A DNA stretch of 64,000 bases from Sphingobium aromaticiconvertens (GCF_037154075.1 NZ_JBANRJ010000001.1:4769501-4833500); one strand, 5' to 3'; shown: positions 8,534 through 17,898, counted from the first letter of the stretch. The notes: generated from the sequence alone by a model not told the origin. Made by a program: numbers and translations.

Positions 8534-11062
8534 TCAATATATGCCGCCCTGATCTGACAGGAAGTCGCTATCCGTGCGCGGGCGGACGCTCGCGGCACGA
8601 CGCTCGGCGACCTTGGCCTGCGCTTCGGCCTCTTCCTTGCGGATGGAGCGGCGCGGTTCCGATTCGGGCTTGAAGGCTTCCCAGATCACGGCGGCTTTCG
8701 GTTCGTCGGTGGGCCAGGCGCCATAGACCCGCTTGCCCGATCGCCGGTCGATCGTGACCATGCGGATGCCCGCAGGGGCAATGAAGGGGGTCTTGGGCAT
8801 CGTCTCCAGAATCGGGGCCATCGCCGCCTTCCAGATGGGCGCGGCGATGCGTCCGCCCTGCGCCCAACCGCCAAGGCTGCGGGGCTGATCGTAACCGATA
8901 TAGACTCCAGCGACGAGGTCGGGCGACCCGCCCACGAACCAGACATTGGTCGGACCGTTGGTGGTGCCGGTCTTGCCGAACAAGGGACGCTTGAGGTCGG
9001 CGAGCACCGTCGCGGTGCCGCGCTGGACAACGCCTTCGGTGATGTGGACGACCTGATAGGCGGTCATGGGGTTCATGACCTGTTTGCCCTCAAAGCCGAA
9101 GCGCGGCATCGACTTGCCGTCCCAACTGGCCATGTTGCAGCCGTCGCAGGGCCGCCAGCGTTCCGGCCAGATCACTTTGCCACGCCGGTCCTGAACATAG
9201 TCCATCACCTTGGGACTCAGCAGGCGACCATGGTTGACCAGCGTCGCATAAGCGTTGGTCATCTTTTCCACCGTCGTCTCGCCCGCGCCCAGCGCGAAGG
9301 AGAGGTAAGGCTGGTAATCGCCAATTCCCATCGCCTTGATGGTCCGCACGACCCGCTCCATGCCGGTCTGGCTGGCAGCGCGCACGGTCATCAGGTTGCG
9401 CGACTGCTCAACGCCCCAGCGCAGCGTCTGCGGCCCAGCACCTCCGCCCGAAAAGTTGCGGAAGCATTTCTGCCCCAGACTGGCCGACTGATAGACGCAC
9501 AGCGGTCCATCGACGATGATCGACGCGGGGGTCATGCCATTGTCCAGCGCGGCGGCATAGACGAACGGCTTGATCGTGGAGCCAGGCTGCCGATTGGCCT
9601 GGGTCGCCCGATTATAGGAGGACAGGCGCGAATCGAAGCCGCCCTGAAGCGCATGGATGCGGCCGCTATGCGTTTCCTCGACCACCATGCCGCCCGACAC
9701 TTCGGGAACATTCCTCAAGGCCCAACTGGACCCGTTGGGCGCGACCACGATCAGGTCGCCCGGTTGAATCGCTGTAAAGGCAGGCACGCCCTGTTTGCGG
9801 TAGCCAAGCTGCGCCGAGGATGCGGGCAGGGTTCCGGTCGTGCCATCAGTGAAACCGATCTGCGCGGTGCCGCCATCCTTGGCGATGACGACCGCCGCCT
9901 TCCACTCCGCATAATCGACGCCGACATTGCTGGCGGCCAGTTCGCGCTCCCAGCCATCGGCGATATTGATCTTGCCCACCGGCCCCGACCAGCCCTTGCC
10001 CGCGTCGAAGCGCAACAAGCCGTTGCGCAGCGCGGTCGCCGTGCTGTCCTGTATCACCGGGTCGTAAGGGCTGCGGACCCACAGGCCGCCAGCATAGATG
10101 CTGTTGGGACCATCCTCCGCCTTTTCGCCAAACCGATCGATCAGGCGGCGGCGCACTTCTTCCATATAATAGCCGCCCGCCGTGCCGAAGGGCGCGCCAT
10201 GCGCGGCGACAGTGCCCAGCGGTTGCGCGCGTGCCTCATCCCTTTGCGCGGCGGTGATCCAGCCATTGCTGGCCATCTCGCCCAGTGCCCAGTTGCGGCG
10301 CTCCAGCGCCCGCTCCATTCCGCGTGGACTTTCCGGGCGATAATTGGCCGGTCCCTTGGGCAAGATCGCCATATAGGCCATTTCGTGCAACTTCAGGTCT
10401 GCGACGTCCTTGTCGAAATAGGCCCGCGCCGCCGCCTGCACGCCATAGGCGTTACGGCCGAGAAAAATCTGGTTGAGGTAGAGTTCCAATATCTGCTGCT
10501 TCGACAGCACATTTTCCATGCGGTAGGCGAGGATCATCTCCTTCACCTTGCGCGTGGGTGAATAGGCGTCACCGATCAGCAGGTTCTTCGCCACCTGCTG
10601 GGTGATGGTGGACCCGCCCCGCGCGCGTTGGCCGGAGCCGAGCTTGCTCGCATAATCGACCACGGCCCCGGCAAACCCCGGAATATCGACGCCATGATGT
10701 TCGAAGAAAGTCTTGTCCTCCGCCGCCAGATAGGCGCGGATCAGCAGCGGCGGATAATCGCTATACTGCAACTGGACGCGCCGTTCGCGCGCATAGCTGT
10801 GGGCGGGCTGGCCGTTGACGTCGCGCACGATGGTCGGCAACGGCGGCTCATATTCCAGCAGGGTCGCGGCATCGGGCAGCCCGCGCGCGAAGATCAGCCA
10901 GAACAGGACCATAGCGACCAGCAGCGCGCCCAAGGCGATTCCCGCCCAGCGGAACGGGCGTCGCGCCCACAGGCGCGCGAACCACACCTTTGCCCCACCG
11001 GCCTCCCGGCGCAGGCGATAGGCAATGTCAGATTGTTCGGGGGGGGATGTGGCCTCTTCCAT
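8534..11062 (-). CDS. mrcA: Penicillin-binding protein 1A (bifunctional)
   Basis: This 842-aa inner-membrane enzyme polymerises and cross-links peptidoglycan. After a cytoplasmic tail there is one membrane span (about residues 40-58). The glycosyltransferase domain shows EDKTFFEHHG (catalytic Glu115), RGGSTITQQ and RKVKEMILAYRMEN. An OB-like insertion follows, then the transpeptidase domain with SxxK at 495-498 (GSTIK), SRN at 554-556 and KTG at 697-699. The C-terminus is a charged tail. It heads the prfB operon. The ATG at 11062 has no strong ribosome-binding site but fits family length. Confidence 0.95.
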   Translation of the reverse strand: MEEATSPPEQSDIAYRLRREAGGAKVWFARLWARRPFRWAGIALGALLVAMVLFWLIFARGLPDAATLLEYEPPLPTIVRDVNGQPAHSYARERRVQLQYSDYPPLLIRAYLAAEDKTFFEHHGVDIPGFAGAVVDYASKLGSGQRARGGSTITQQVAKNLLIGDAYSPTRKVKEMILAYRMENVLSKQQILELYLNQIFLGRNAYGVQAAARAYFDKDVADLKLHEMAYMAILPKGPANYRPESPRGMERALERRNWALGEMASNGWITAAQRDEARAQPLGTVAAHGAPFGTAGGYYMEEVRRRLIDRFGEKAEDGPNSIYAGGLWVRSPYDPVIQDSTATALRNGLLRFDAGKGWSGPVGKINIADGWERELAASNVGVDYAEWKAAVVIAKDGGTAQIGFTDGTTGTLPASSAQLGYRKQGVPAFTAIQPGDLIVVAPNGSSWALRNVPEVSGGMVVEETHSGRIHALQGGFDSRLSSYNRATQANRQPGSTIKPFVYAAALDNGMTPASIIVDGPLCVYQSASLGQKCFRNFSGGGAGPQTLRWGVEQSRNLMTVRAASQTGMERVVRTIKAMGIGDYQPYLSFALGAGETTVEKMTNAYATLVNHGRLLSPKVMDYVQDRRGKVIWPERWRPCDGCNMASWDGKSMPRFGFEGKQVMNPMTAYQVVHITEGVVQRGTATVLADLKRPLFGKTGTTNGPTNVWFVGGSPDLVAGVYIGYDQPRSLGGWAQGGRIAAPIWKAAMAPILETMPKTPFIAPAGIRMVTIDRRSGKRVYGAWPTDEPKAAVIWEAFKPESEPRRSIRKEEAEAQAKVAERRAASVRPRTDSDFLSDQGGIY

Positions 11063-11159
11063 GCTGAAAAAAGGCTCTAGGCAAATCCGGCGACCATTGC
11101 CAGCACCGATCGACGGATTGGGTTTGGGGTTTCACTATCAGCATGGATGCAGCCGCTTG

Positions 11160-11202
11160 AAAACGCGATCGGGCGGAGCCTGACATCCAGACCCCGCCCG
11201 AT
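11160..11202 (-). terminator. Terminator of infC
   Basis: On the minus strand after the infC stop, ATCGGGCGG pairs perfectly with CCGCCCGAT (9 bp, 17-base loop) and is followed by CGCGTTTTC. The stem is strong; the T-tract is short and displaced, so termination may be moderate. Confidence 0.65.
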
Positions 11203-11228
11203 AAAGCCGTGAAGCTAATCGGCGGCGC

Positions 11229-11774
11229 TTATTTCGGCGCCAGCACCATCAGCATCTGGCGGCCTTCCATGCGCGGATAGGCTTCGACCTTGGCGATCTC
11301 CGCCACATTCTCGGCCACGCGCTGCAACAGGGCCATGCCAAGCTGCTGGTGGGAGAGTTCGCGACCACGGAAGCGCAGGGTGATCTTCACCTTGTCGCCG
11401 TCGCCGATGAAATCATGGACCTTCTTCATCTTCGTATCATAATCATGATCGTCGATGTTCGGACGCATCTTGATCTCTTTGAGTTCCTGCGTCTTCTGGG
11501 TCTTGCGGGCGATATTCGCCTTTTTCTGGGCCTCGTACTTGAACTTGCCAATGTCCAGAAACTTGCAGACCGGCGGGTCGGCGTTGGGGGAGACTTCGAC
11601 CAGGTCAAGGCCTACATCGGCCGCCTGTTCGATCGCTTCCTGCGTCAACAACACGCCCAGATTTTCGCCTTCCTCGTCGATCACCCGCACCTTGGGCACG
11701 GTGATGAATTCGTTGTAGCGAGGGCCGGATTTCGGCGGCGGCGCCAGCGGGCGGCGCATCATCGGGGGTCGTAT
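11229..11774 (-). CDS. infC: Translation initiation factor IF-3
   Basis: IF-3 binds the 30S subunit, keeps subunits apart and checks start codons. The protein (177 aa from ATG 11762, 181 from the start chosen here) shows the N-terminal PRYNEFI and [12 protein letters not shown], the linker [18 protein letters not shown], and the C-terminal domain with [17 protein letters not shown] and [13 protein letters not shown] [13 protein letters not shown]. No Shine-Dalgarno precedes the tandem ATGs at 11762/11759, whereas AGGAG stands 8 bases before an in-frame ATA at 11774. Because infC genes typically use AUU/AUA/AUC starts for autoregulation, I favour ATA. It follows thrS, as in many bacteria. Confidence 0.93.
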   Translation of the reverse strand: MRPPMMRRPLAPPPKSGPRYNEFITVPKVRVIDEEGENLGVLLTQEAIEQAADVGLDLVEVSPNADPPVCKFLDIGKFKYEAQKKANIARKTQKTQELKEIKMRPNIDDHDYDTKMKKVHDFIGDGDKVKITLRFRGRELSHQQLGMALLQRVAENVAEIAKVEAYPRMEGRQMLMVLAPK

Positions 11775-11842
11775 AGCAGTATCTCCTATGGTCGTTAAGA
11801 CGGGTGGCTCTTAGCGGCTTTTATACAAAGCGCAAAGGGGGC

Positions 11843-11868
11843 GGTGGTTCCGTAGTGACGGAATCACC
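11843..11868 (-). other. Hairpin between thrS and infC
   Basis: GGTG-x-TTCCGT and ACGGAA-x-CACC pair around a 4-base loop, giving an 11-bp stem with one mismatch. It lies 22 bases after the thrS stop and 69 bases before the proposed infC start. There is no T-tract. It may protect the thrS mRNA end or modulate read-through into infC. Confidence 0.4.
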
Positions 11869-11889
11869 AACCCTTGTGGCATTGCTGCC

Positions 11890-13884
11890 TCACCGTATAT
11901 CGGGCGGCAGCGCTTCATTTGCAAGACGCGCGATCAGATCGTCGAGCGAAAGCATGGTCTGCCCCTCCTTGCCCAGCACCCTTAGAGCGACCGTGCCCTC
12001 CTCCGCCTCGCGACGGCCGACAACGACCAGATTGGGCACTTTGGCCAGCGAATGCTCGCGCACCTTATAGTTGATCTTCTCGTTGCGCACATCGGCTTCG
12101 ACGCGAATTCCAGCGGCTTTCAGCTTCTCGACAACCTGCATGGCATAATCGTCCGCATCCGACACGATGGTCGCGACGACCGCCTGCACCGGCGCCAGCC
12201 ACAGCGGGAAGCGCCCGGCATAATGCTCGATCAATATCCCGAGGAACCGTTCGAACGTCCCCAGGATCGCGCGATGCAACATGATCGGCCGGTGCCGTTC
12301 GCCATCTTCACCGACATAGCTGGCGTCGAGTCGCTCAGGCAGCACGGTGTCGGTCTGGAGCGTACCGCATTGCCAGGTCCGTCCGATCGCGTCGGTCAGG
12401 TGGAACTCCAGCTTGGGCGCGTAGAAAGCGCCCTCGCCCGAAAGCTCCTCCCAGCCATAAGCCTCCGTCGCGCGCCCGGCCTGCGCCACGGCGTCCCGCA
12501 ACGACTGTTCCGACCAGTCCCACATTTCATCGGTGCCGAAGCGCTGCTCGGGTCGCAGCGCCAGCTTGATCGCATAGCTTTCGAAGCCCAGGTCCTTGTA
12601 GACCACGTCCAGCAGGTCGCAGAAGGCCGTGACCTCCTCCACCAACTGATCGGCGCGCACGAAGATATGCGCGTCGTCCTGCGTGAACTGGCGCACGCGC
12701 ATGATGCCGTGCAGCGCGCCATGCGCTTCATTGCGGTGGCAGCAGCCAAATTCGGCCAGACGCAATGGCAGGTCACGATAGCTTTTGATGCCCTGACGGA
12801 AGATCAGGACGTGCGCGGGGCAGTTCATGGGCTTCAACGCCATCATGTCCGCCTCGCCCGACAGGACCGGGCCTTCATCCTCGACATTGGGCACTTCGTC
12901 GGGGACCACGAACATATTTTCGCGATATTTACCCCAGTGACCCGACTGCTCCCATTGGCGCGCGTCCATGAGCTGCGGCGTCTTCACTTCCTCATAGCCC
13001 GCAGCATCGAGTCGACGGCGCATATAAGCCTCTAGCTGGCGCCAGATGATATAGCCCTTGGGATGCCAGAAGACGGACCCTTGCGCTTCGGACTGGAGAT
13101 GGAACAGGTCCATTTCCTGACCGATCTTGCGATGATCGCGCTTGCCCGCTTCCTCCAGCCGGGTCAGATGCTCCTGCAACTGCTTCTTGTTCAGCCAGCC
13201 GGTGCCGTAGATGCGCGAGAGCATCGCGTTCTTCTGGTCGCCACGCCAATAGGCACCCGACACCCGCGTCAGCTTGAACGCCTGCGGATCGAGCCGCCCG
13301 GTCGAGGCCAGATGCGGCCCCCGGCACATGTCGAGCCAGTCGGAGCCGGACCAGTAAACCGTCAGCGGCTCATCGCCGGGCAGTTCGGCGGCCCATTGCG
13401 CCTTGAACGTCTCACCCTCTGCATTCCAGCGGGCGATCAGATCCTCCCGGCTCCACTCTTCGCGGCGCAACGGCTTGTTGGCGGCGATGATCTTTCGCAT
13501 CGCCTCCTCAATCGCGGGCAGATCCTCGTCCGTGAAAGGGCGGTCTTTAGGCGCGAAGTCGTAATAAAAGCCGTCGTCGGTGGACGGACCGAAGGTGATC
13601 TGCGTGCCGGGGAACAGGCTCTGCACCGCTTCGGCCAGGATATGGGCGAAGTCGTGGCGCGCGAGTTCCAGCGCGTCCGCCTCGTCCCGCGCCGTCACCA
13701 GCGCGAGGTTCGCGTCGCTCTCCAGCGGGCGCATGATATCGCGCAGTTCGCCATCGACCCGCGCAGCGATCGCCGCCTTGGCGAGGCCCGGGCCGATCGC
13801 CGCTGCAATGTCCGCCGGGGTAGTGCCGGGCGCGACTTCACGCACGGAACCATCGGGCAGGGTAATCTTGAGCATGGCGGACAC
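11890..13884 (-). CDS. thrS: Threonine-tRNA ligase
   Basis: This 664-aa class II synthetase charges tRNA-Thr. Domains in order are TGS ([18 protein letters not shown], first 65 residues), the editing domain ([11 protein letters not shown], with the HxxxH site), the catalytic core and the C-terminal anticodon-binding domain. Zinc ligands of the active site are visible in [18 protein letters not shown] and IMLHRAILG. Starts: GTG 13884 gives [12 protein letters not shown] 13875 would trim three residues and neither has a clear ribosome-binding site. It is upstream of infC on the same strand. Confidence 0.96.
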   Translation of the reverse strand: MSAMLKITLPDGSVREVAPGTTPADIAAAIGPGLAKAAIAARVDGELRDIMRPLESDANLALVTARDEADALELARHDFAHILAEAVQSLFPGTQITFGPSTDDGFYYDFAPKDRPFTDEDLPAIEEAMRKIIAANKPLRREEWSREDLIARWNAEGETFKAQWAAELPGDEPLTVYWSGSDWLDMCRGPHLASTGRLDPQAFKLTRVSGAYWRGDQKNAMLSRIYGTGWLNKKQLQEHLTRLEEAGKRDHRKIGQEMDLFHLQSEAQGSVFWHPKGYIIWRQLEAYMRRRLDAAGYEEVKTPQLMDARQWEQSGHWGKYRENMFVVPDEVPNVEDEGPVLSGEADMMALKPMNCPAHVLIFRQGIKSYRDLPLRLAEFGCCHRNEAHGALHGIMRVRQFTQDDAHIFVRADQLVEEVTAFCDLLDVVYKDLGFESYAIKLALRPEQRFGTDEMWDWSEQSLRDAVAQAGRATEAYGWEELSGEGAFYAPKLEFHLTDAIGRTWQCGTLQTDTVLPERLDASYVGEDGERHRPIMLHRAILGTFERFLGILIEHYAGRFPLWLAPVQAVVATIVSDADDYAMQVVEKLKAAGIRVEADVRNEKINYKVREHSLAKVPNLVVVGRREAEEGTVALRVLGKEGQTMLSLDDLIARLANEALPPDIR

Positions 13885-14203
13885 GGGGGATCGCTTTCTT
13901 GAAAAGATATGGGCCGGATCGGATTTTCCGGGCTTCTCCCCTTAGATGGGCGGATCGGACTGTCAATAGAAGGGCGGTTTTGGAACGATCCAACAGTGCC
14001 TTGCGCCGGAGCGGATATCGAGGCAGGATGAATAGAGGATGATATATCATCCTTTTTATGAGGAAACGATCATGGCATTCAGCATGCCGCATTCTGACGT
14101 CCCGCATGACAAGCCTGATCGACATAATGTAATGTATCCTTGACAAAATTGACTTGAGAATGTAAAGGAAACTTGACTTTATATGCTCAAGGAGGTCCTG
14201 CCG
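13885..14203. other. AT-rich divergent intergenic region before XRE gene
   Basis: This gap between divergent thrS and the XRE operon is markedly AT-rich compared with neighbours. It holds an 18-bp perfect palindrome, three TTGAC-containing hexamers (14140, 14149, 14173) and a possible promoter TTGAGA-18-TTTATA at 14154-14183. No coding frame beyond short ones is supported. Confidence 0.5.
14036..14053. promoter_or_regulatory. 18-bp perfect palindrome
   Basis: AGGATGATATATCATCCT is a perfect inverted repeat without spacer, followed by TTTT on the plus strand. Nothing on the plus strand ends here, so an operator role (for example for the XRE regulator) is more likely than a terminator; binding is unproven. 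Confidence 0.4.
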
Positions 14204-14257
14204 ATGATGACCAGCGACGATCGCGCACGCCCGATTCTTCCGGGCGGCAGGGCTTGA
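14204..14257 (+). CDS. Possible 17-aa leader peptide
   Basis: A near-consensus ribosome-binding site (AAGGAGGT at 14188-14195) precedes tandem ATGs at 14204 and 14207 with ideal spacing. The frame then ends after 17 codons (MMTSDDRARPILPGGRA). It lies 25 bases before the XRE regulator start. It could be a leader peptide coupling translation to the regulator, or the stub of a decayed gene. The ribosome-binding site is far stronger than that of neighbouring genes. Confidence 0.35.
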   Translation: MMTSDDRARPILPGGRA

Positions 14258-14282
14258 GGAATTTGGGCTTGAGGGGGTCGCC

Positions 14283-14492
14283 GTGAAGAACCGCCTGAAG
14301 ATATTGCGGGCCGAGCGGAACTGGAGCCAAAGCGCACTGGCGCAACAGCTCAACATCTCGCGACAGAGCGTCAATGCGATCGAAACGGGCAAATATGATC
14401 CGTCCCTTCCGCTCGCCTTCCGCATCGCCGCGCTTTTTGCTATGCGGATTGAGGATATATTCTCTAGCGACGAGGAGGCGACGGAAGCATGA
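14283..14492 (+). CDS. XRE-type helix-turn-helix regulator
   Basis: This 69-aa protein is a single Cro/CI-type HTH domain: RLKILRAERNWSQSALAQQL, then the recognition helix region NISRQSVNAIETGKYDPSL, ending in FAMRIEDIF. The layout matches short XRE regulators that repress their own operon with a small membrane partner. The GTG start is supported by GAGGGGG five bases upstream. The stop overlaps the next start (ATGA), so the two are translated together. The AT-rich upstream region with palindrome is a plausible operator. Confidence 0.85.
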   Translation: MKNRLKILRAERNWSQSALAQQLNISRQSVNAIETGKYDPSLPLAFRIAALFAMRIEDIFSSDEEATEA

Positions 14493-14674
14493 GATTGGCT
14501 TGGGTCGCCCTTGCTGCCTTCCTGTTGCTGGTCGTGGCGAAGGCCGGGCTGATGCACTGGCGCGCAGATGCGGTCGGTGCGAACACCGACGCGCTGCCGT
14601 TCGAGGCAGCGCAGGAGCGCGCAGGGGCGGTTGCCGAGCGAACGCGTCCGTTGTGGAAACCGATATTGTTGTAA
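14489..14674 (+). CDS. Small membrane-anchored protein coupled to XRE regulator
   Basis: This 61-aa protein starts within the stop of the XRE gene (ATGA overlap). An N-terminal hydrophobic segment (RLAWVALAAFLLLVVAKAGL) is a membrane anchor or uncleaved signal; the rest is a short hydrophilic tail. No family was recognised. Overlap and co-orientation with the regulator suggest a functional pair. Confidence 0.6.
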   Translation: MRLAWVALAAFLLLVVAKAGLMHWRADAVGANTDALPFEAAQERAGAVAERTRPLWKPILL

Positions 14675-14911
14675 AGCTTATGCACCGGTTTTTTCTCATG
14701 GCTATTGGGGTGCGGCCCAGATGTAACCGGCTCATTGTCCGCCATGCCTTCCCATTTGCCGGGATTTGGGCTATGCGCGTTAAGCTGACGTCGCGTTTTG
14801 ACGGATATCGGGCCGCCACGGCTCACCCCTTGTCCCCCATTTGCCTCACAAAGCTTGTATGCGCGAATGGTCGCGCGTGCCCCCAGTCCTATTAGGACAA
14901 GGATATTCATA

Positions 14912-15118
14912 ATGATCACCGGAACAGTCAAATTCTTCAACGCCGACAAGGGCTATGGCTTTATCGCGCCCGAGGGCGGCGGGGACGATGCTTTCGTCCA
15001 CATCACGGCGGTCGAGCGTGCAGGCATGCACACCCTGGAGAAGGACCAGCGCGTTTCCTATGAGCTGGAAAATGACCGTCGGGGCAAGACCTCTGCCGTC
15101 AATCTTCAGCCGGCCTGA
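14912..15118 (+). CDS. cspA: Cold-shock protein
   Basis: This 68-aa protein is one cold-shock domain, an RNA/ssDNA chaperone. RNP1 (KGYGFI) and RNP2 (DAFVHI) are intact. The start is ATG 14912, with AAGGA upstream; a longer in-frame extension to 14798 lacks family support. It is followed 79 bp later by a DUF6481 gene, a pairing commonly seen in sphingomonads. The 5' region of about 230 bp from the previous gene may hold a long untranslated leader. Confidence 0.93.
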   Translation: MITGTVKFFNADKGYGFIAPEGGGDDAFVHITAVERAGMHTLEKDQRVSYELENDRRGKTSAVNLQPA

Positions 15119-15197
15119 ATTGATAGTGCCGGGATGCGGCGATCGTCACACCCGGCACCTTACGACCCATCACTGACCGAAGGATAGATTACGACTA

Positions 15198-15533
15198 ATG
15201 CGAGGATATAAGGAACCGAGTTTTCAGGACCGTGTCGCCAGCGCCAACCGCGCCAGGGACGAGGCCCTTGCCAAATTGCGCGCGAAACCGCCCGTAGACG
15301 AAGCTGTTCTTGCCGAGCAGAACGCCCGACGGCTGGAGCGGGAAGCCGCCGCGCTGGAAAAGAGCAGGCTGGCCCGTGTTGCACGGGAAGAAGCCAAAGC
15401 CGAGAAAGCCAGGCTGGCCAAGGAAGCCGCCGAGGCTGCTGCCGCAGCCAAGCAGAAGCCCGAGTTGACGGAAGCCGAGAAAAAAGCCGCTCGCGACGCG
15501 AAGTATGAAGCGCGCAAAAAGCGTAAGAAGTAG
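15198..15533 (+). CDS. DUF6481 family charged coiled-coil protein
   Basis: This 111-aa protein is composed almost entirely of Ala, Lys, Glu and Arg and should form a long helix or coiled coil (roughly residues 12-108), ending in a highly basic KKRKK tail. It starts MRGYKEPSFQDRVASANRARDEAL, shown in part, which is characteristic of DUF6481. Function is unknown; the basic tail suggests nucleic-acid or ribosome contact. It lies behind the cold-shock gene and may share its transcript. Confidence 0.75.
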   Translation: MRGYKEPSFQDRVASANRARDEALAKLRAKPPVDEAVLAEQNARRLEREAAALEKSRLARVAREEAKAEKARLAKEAAEAAAAAKQKPELTEAEKKAARDAKYEARKKRKK

Positions 15534-15776
15534 AAACGGTTATGTGACCCGGCGATGGTGCGTCTTCGACGTTATCGCCGGGGACACGAAAGCACAGCCG
15601 CGGCCGAGCGAATCGGACCGCGACCTACGGGTGTGTGTCCGGTTTTATGGGCCACCGCGATTATCCCGCATTCCAGAAGCGATGTTCAGCGCGCGGAACG
15701 TCCGACCCTGACACAACCCAAGGCAGGATTATTCAGATTCTGGAGGTCCAAGCAAGAGCTGCAAGGCCACGGCCTG

Positions 15777-15820
15777 GAGCATCGTGTGAAAAAGTGGAAA
15801 CCGGTTTTTCGCAAAAACGA
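15777..15820. repeat. Dispersed palindromic element
   Basis: The segment begins GAGCATCGTGTGAAAAAG and contains AAACCGGTTTTTCGC; TGTGAAAAA and TTTTTCGCA form the arms. It resembles a short interspersed element widespread between genes in Alphaproteobacteria. Copy number cannot be judged from one window. Confidence 0.45.
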
Positions 15821-15919
15821 GGCGACAACAACGAGCTGGAGCGAGCGCCCCGCGTCGGATTTAACGCAGCTTGCCCTGGCGCCCAAGCTGCCTTTCTCGA
15901 CATCGCTGGAAACCAGCGG

Positions 15920-15959
15920 ACGATAAAAGCAAAGAGCGCGGCACACAGCACCGCGCTCT
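15920..15959 (-). terminator. Terminator of the cytochrome c gene
   Basis: On the minus strand a perfect 9-bp stem (AGAGCGCGG with CCGCGCTCT, 9-base loop) is followed by TTGCTTTTATC. It lies 55 bp downstream of the cytochrome c stop. Confidence 0.75.
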
Positions 15960-16013
15960 CCCGATTTCCACATCGCTGCACGGGTGGTCAGTCCACCCGC
16001 CCAACAGATTGGC

Positions 16014-16661
16014 TTAATGAGCCGCCGGAGCCGCTTCCAAAGGTGCCTTGTCCACAGCGCCTTCGGCCGTGTTGGCAGCGTTCGTCGCAGCCCCCTCTGG
16101 CGCAGCGCTGTTTTCAGCGGCAGCCGGGGCTGCGTCCGCTGCGGGCAGCGGCAGGTTCGACCCTTGCGTATTGAGCCAGGCAATCAGATTCGCACGATCG
16201 GCAGGGTTGCCAAGGCCGGCAAAGGTCATCTTCGTGCCGGGCGCGAATTCACGCGGGCTCTTCAACCAATGATCCATCTGCTCGAAAGTCCAGGCACCGC
16301 CCTTGCTCTTGAGCGCTTCGGAGAAGGCGAAGCCGCCCTTGCCTTCACCAACTGCCTCGCCGACCGTGCCGAACAGGTTGGGACCGATGCCGTTGGCGCC
16401 GCCCGAGTTGACGGTGTGGCAGGCGGCGCACTTGGCGAACACCTTCTCACCGGCTGCGACATCGGCGCTGGCCAGCAACGTATTGAGACCGGGACCGGCC
16501 GCTGCGGCGCCATCGCCCTCAGCTTCCACACCCTCGATCGCGAAGCCCATTTTCTCGGGCCTCTCTTCATGAAAAATCTTGGAACTGACAATCGCACCGC
16601 CGAGCGCGATAATGCCCGCGAACAACGCCCAGCCTGCAACGGTGTTGAAACGATCGCCCAT
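16014..16661 (-). CDS. cycM: Membrane-anchored c-type cytochrome (CycM-like)
   Basis: This 215-aa protein has an N-terminal uncleaved anchor (VAGWALFAGIIALGGAIV), a class I cytochrome c domain with the haem site CAACH and the distal Met ligand in GTKMTFAGL, and an Ala/Pro-rich C-terminal tail of about 50 residues. CycM-type cytochromes carry electrons from the bc1 complex to aa3 oxidase in the periplasm. The start is ATG 16661; a longer in-frame extension is not protein-like. It is divergent from pheA. The long low-complexity tail is unusual for the family. Confidence 0.88.
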   Translation of the reverse strand: MGDRFNTVAGWALFAGIIALGGAIVSSKIFHEERPEKMGFAIEGVEAEGDGAAAAGPGLNTLLASADVAAGEKVFAKCAACHTVNSGGANGIGPNLFGTVGEAVGEGKGGFAFSEALKSKGGAWTFEQMDHWLKSPREFAPGTKMTFAGLGNPADRANLIAWLNTQGSNLPLPAADAAPAAAENSAAPEGAATNAANTAEGAVDKAPLEAAPAAH

Positions 16662-16833
16662 TTCGCTCAGTTTCCCTTGAATTTCTGTTCTGGGGGCCTG
16701 CTTCCCTACCCCCTTTGGGGGCTGCCATAATGGCGCAAACGCGAACGCGCAAGCATGGAGGCAAGGCAAAGCCACGCTTTTGCGGGGACGCGCTTGCGTG
16801 AGGATCGTCAACCCCCTAAGCGCGCAGGGGTCG

Positions 16834-17724
16834 ATGGAAAACTTTCCCCTCCCCGCCCGCACCCTTGTCGCGGACATGGCCCAAAAGGCAGCAGCCGATC
16901 CGGCACGCGCCATTTCCTATCAGGGCGCGCCCGGCGCCAATTCGCATCTGGCCGCGCTCGGCTATGCGCCCGACTGCGTACCGCTGCCCTGTTTCGCGTT
17001 CGAAGATGCGATCGATGCAGTACGCAACGGACTGGCCGCCCGAGCGATCATTCCGATCGAGAACAGCTTGCACGGCCGGGTCGCCGACATGCATTTCCTG
17101 CTGCCCGAATCGGGGCTGCACATCATCGACGAATATTTTCTGCGGATTCGCCATTGCCTGATGGCGCCGGACGACCAGCCGGTAAAGAGCGCGATCAGCC
17201 ATCCGCAGGCGCTGGGCCAGTGCCGCCATTATCTGCGCGAGCGGGGCATCCAGCCAGTGAGCTATGCCGACACGGCGGGCGCGGCTGCGCTGGTCGCGGA
17301 AATGCGCGAGCCGGGCGCGGGTGCGATCGCGCCCTATCTGGCCGCCGAACTCTATGGGTTGCGCCTGATCGCCGAGAATATCGAAGATAGCGACGATAAT
17401 ATGACACGCTTCGTCATATTATCGCGCGACCTGCAAGTGCCGCAGGCGGGGATCGGCCCGGTGATGACCACCTTCCTGTTCGAAGTGAAGAACGTGCCCG
17501 CCGCGTTGTACAAGGCGATGGGCGGCTTTGCGACCAATGGCGTCAACATGACCAAACTGGAAAGCTATCAGCGGGGCGCGAGCTTCGCCGCGACCGAATT
17601 TTATTGCGATATTGAAGGGATGCCGGGCGACCCGGCGGTCGATCGCGCGCTCGCGGAGTTGGAATTCCATACCAAGTGGGTGCGAGTGCTGGGGAGCTAC
17701 CGGCAGGCGCGGCCCCGGACGTAA
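16834..17724 (+). CDS. pheA: Prephenate dehydratase
   Basis: This 296-aa enzyme converts prephenate to phenylpyruvate in phenylalanine synthesis. The catalytic domain shows ISYQGAPGANSH, IPIENSLHGRV, ISHPQALGQC and the diagnostic TRF motif (DDNMTRFVIL). The C-terminal ACT domain (TFLFEVKNVPAALYKAMGGF, then KLESYQ) senses phenylalanine for feedback control. It is the monofunctional type without chorismate mutase. I start at ATG 16834 because AGGGG stands just upstream; ATG 16780 would add 18 atypical residues. Confidence 0.95.
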   Translation: MENFPLPARTLVADMAQKAAADPARAISYQGAPGANSHLAALGYAPDCVPLPCFAFEDAIDAVRNGLAARAIIPIENSLHGRVADMHFLLPESGLHIIDEYFLRIRHCLMAPDDQPVKSAISHPQALGQCRHYLRERGIQPVSYADTAGAAALVAEMREPGAGAIAPYLAAELYGLRLIAENIEDSDDNMTRFVILSRDLQVPQAGIGPVMTTFLFEVKNVPAALYKAMGGFATNGVNMTKLESYQRGASFAATEFYCDIEGMPGDPAVDRALAELEFHTKWVRVLGSYRQARPRT

Positions 17725-17898
17725 GCGAGGCTTGCTGAATCGCGCGGACGGTTGGATTTGGGTTATATAAAGAGCATTGAGAAGCGGCATCGCCTGCGCG
17801 CCTGCAAAATTGCACTGTGGTTTCCTGGCGGACACTGCCTATATGCTGGCTACGACCACGACACGTAAAATCAAATAATTTACAGGAAGTCCGCCCGC

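Larger units (their letters stand above)
15534..16013. other. 480-bp intergenic region without a convincing gene
   Basis: Several overlapping frames exist on both strands but none has family features, a good ribosome-binding site or plausible composition. The stretch holds a dispersed palindromic element (15777-15820) and the terminator of the convergent cytochrome c gene (15920-15959). Confidence 0.6.

Noticed and set aside
15555..16183. Several 100-180 codon frames after the DUF6481 gene
   Set aside because: They overlap each other, the palindromic element and the cytochrome c gene, with no signals for translation.
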